DNA of 46,408 bases. Origin: Lineolata rhizophorae (lineage: Eukaryota; Ascomycota; Dothideomycetes; Lineolatales; Lineolataceae). The translations under genes and the position numbers were made by a program. The stretch spans positions 35,440 to 81,847 of the forward strand of contig MU001684.1 of NCBI GenBank assembly GCA_010093515.1, in the 5' to 3' direction. The first letter of the stretch is position 1. The number at the start of each line of letters is the position of its first letter. The notes under the pieces are model-generated. The model ran no database searches and was not told the origin of the DNA. It saw only the letters and a list, made by a program, of their open reading frames with translations. Below are positions 45,345 to 46,408 of this stretch, piece by piece.

Positions 45345-45953
45345 CTATTGCCTTTGATTGATTGTCTCTAGCAGGGGCGCGCCGGTCTCTGTAAAATGCC
45401 TCTCCATCAGAACACAGATGAAGTATGCCAACATCTTACTAAAGGCGGCCGTTATGACGCTTATCATGACCTATGCGATCAGTTCGCTAACGGCTACAGC
45501 CATTATGGAGGTATAGGCCAGAGTTCCAGCGCAGCCCCAAAGAGTCCACGAGAAGGACATCATCGACGAGCCAATGCTGCCTTCCTCCATGCCTTCCAGG
45601 CCGTTCCGGCTCCTCCCCTTAACGTACAGTGACTCAATAATTGCGGGGGCAATAGCGACAGCCCACCACGACAAAATGAAGATAGGGCAGGTGCAACCAG
45701 GAGACGAGCGCTTGGAATAGATTTCCGTGAGTGCGAGAGCGTTGTAGCTGATTAGCAAGCTAATCGTACAGGCCACGGCCCAGCCGATTGCGAGGAATGG
45801 GCTACTTTTGGCCTGGGGACGTAGCGAGCGAATCTGGCCTTCTCCTTGTCCGTCTTCGGGCAAATGCCGAGATAGCGTACGAGGATGCCTAGCCAGCGTG
45901 GAAGGTCTCTCGACGTATAGATGGGGATGCGCCTGGAACGCGACTACTGACAT
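45345..45953 (-). pseudogene. Multi-pass membrane protein gene with in-frame TAG
   Basis: From ATG 45953 a frame of 160 residues encodes a polar N-terminus (1-50) and three hydrophobic segments: about 53-76 (FLAIGWAVACTISLLISYNA), 89-111 and 131-160. It stops at a TAG (45471-45473). The same frame then stays open for 42 more codons to 45345 and starts with another hydrophobic segment (VMISVITAAFSKMLAYFICV), so the stop seems to cut a membrane protein before its last helix. A single C-to-T change from CAG would explain it. No short intron can remove the TAG that I can see. Upstream exons are possible. The family is unknown. It could also be a real 160-residue protein with a chance downstream frame. 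Confidence 0.45.
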
Positions 45954-46343
45954 TTAGCTTAGGTTTATTCTGAGCGACGCGTGCGATCGTTCTTTATGTG
46001 TGTACTGCATGAGCGGCTCGTTCCGTTCATCGCCGCCCAGGGTAAGACGGATCAACAATAGGGCTACGTACCCTCTGTTTGGGCGGCTACCGAATGTCAC
46101 AGCTGGGAATTGGTTTCTTTTTGCGTAAGCCAACAGCCTCGATTTAGGTGCACGAGCAACTATTAAGAACAGCTGAATCCTGCAATAACATGAAAAGTGG
46201 CCGACAAGGTTCCAGTGTTATGGAGAGTCGCAGCTACGTGTGAAATTCTCGAGCTGTACACGCTAGAACTCCTGCGTAGGATAGAATAGAGCTAGTTCCG
46301 ATAGACATATAAGGCACTTTTGAAACTCGAATAACGTGGTCCA
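45954..46343. other. Right-hand intergenic region
   Basis: No gene is supported. It may contain upstream exons or promoter of the membrane protein gene. Confidence 0.4.
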
Positions 46344-46394
46344 CCCCCTGGCTGCGTTGACCCCCTGGCTGCGTTGACCCCCTGGCTGCGTTGG
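46344..46394. repeat. 17-bp tandem repeat, three copies
   Basis: Three copies of CCCCCTGGCTGCGTTGA (46344-46360, 46361-46377, 46378-46394) differ only in the last base of the third. The array lies close to the window edge and could continue no further right, since the next bases differ. Confidence 0.85.
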
Positions 46395-46408
46395 TTTCGC
46401 CACTACCT

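Noticed and set aside
1-46408. tRNA, rRNA and CRISPR arrays
   Set aside because: No TTCRANNC-box with matching arms, no rRNA-like blocks and no spaced direct repeats were found by eye on either strand.

Overview
The window looks like nuclear DNA of a filamentous ascomycete (Pezizomycotina, probably Sordariomycetes). Genes are interrupted by 50-70 nt introns with GTRNGT donors, CTRAY branch points and YAG acceptors. Coding GC is high and intergenic DNA is mixed in composition. The recognisable set is typical of such fungi: a DASH kinetochore subunit, a carnitine acetyltransferase ending in AKL, an Lsh/Irc5 remodeller and a nitrate reductase plus Rieske-tailed nitrite reductase. I found no tRNA, rRNA, CRISPR array or convincing mobile element. 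Exon joins are read by eye from splice consensus, frame and family similarity; none is backed by transcripts.

Layout. 0.8-4.1 kb: tandem pair of DUF3669-type genes, the second broken by a one-base shift in an A7 run. 4.6-8.6 kb: convergent ASK1 (+) and carnitine acetyltransferase (-). 10.7-12.1 kb: mitochondrial malate dehydrogenase (+, six exons). 14.8 kb: a 75-residue low-complexity protein gene. 16.1-19.0 kb: Lsh/Irc5 SNF2 ATPase (-). 21.0-22.2 kb: SANT/Myb-like nuclear protein with a Lys/Glu-rich repeat tail (+). 24.2-31.7 kb: nitrate reductase and nitrite reductase, head to tail on +. 32.5-33.4 kb: SDR oxidoreductase (+). 33.8-35.2 kb: unrecognised Pro/Ser-rich protein (-). 36.7 kb: possible 74-residue Ser-rich protein (-). 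39.1-40.7 kb: secreted M28 metallopeptidase (+). 41.1-42.3 kb: BOS1 SNARE (-). 42.9-43.8 kb: orphan reading frame (-). 45.3-46.0 kb: multi-pass membrane protein gene with an in-frame TAG (-). 46.34-46.39 kb: three copies of a 17-bp repeat.

How the genes work together. The clear functional unit is nitrate assimilation: nitrate to nitrite to ammonium. Candidate NirA/NIT4 sites and clustered GATA motifs lie upstream of the two genes; no nitrate transporter is present. The carnitine acetyltransferase and malate dehydrogenase share a 2.1 kb divergent intergenic region and both serve movement of acetyl units or reducing power between peroxisome, mitochondrion and cytosol. The acetyltransferase seems able to yield peroxisomal and mitochondrial forms from one locus, depending on whether one 58-nt intron is removed. 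I did not find a clearly novel multi-gene system. The best leads are that splice switch, the two tiny Ser/Thr-rich genes, the decaying DUF3669 duplicate, and the membrane gene with the internal stop.
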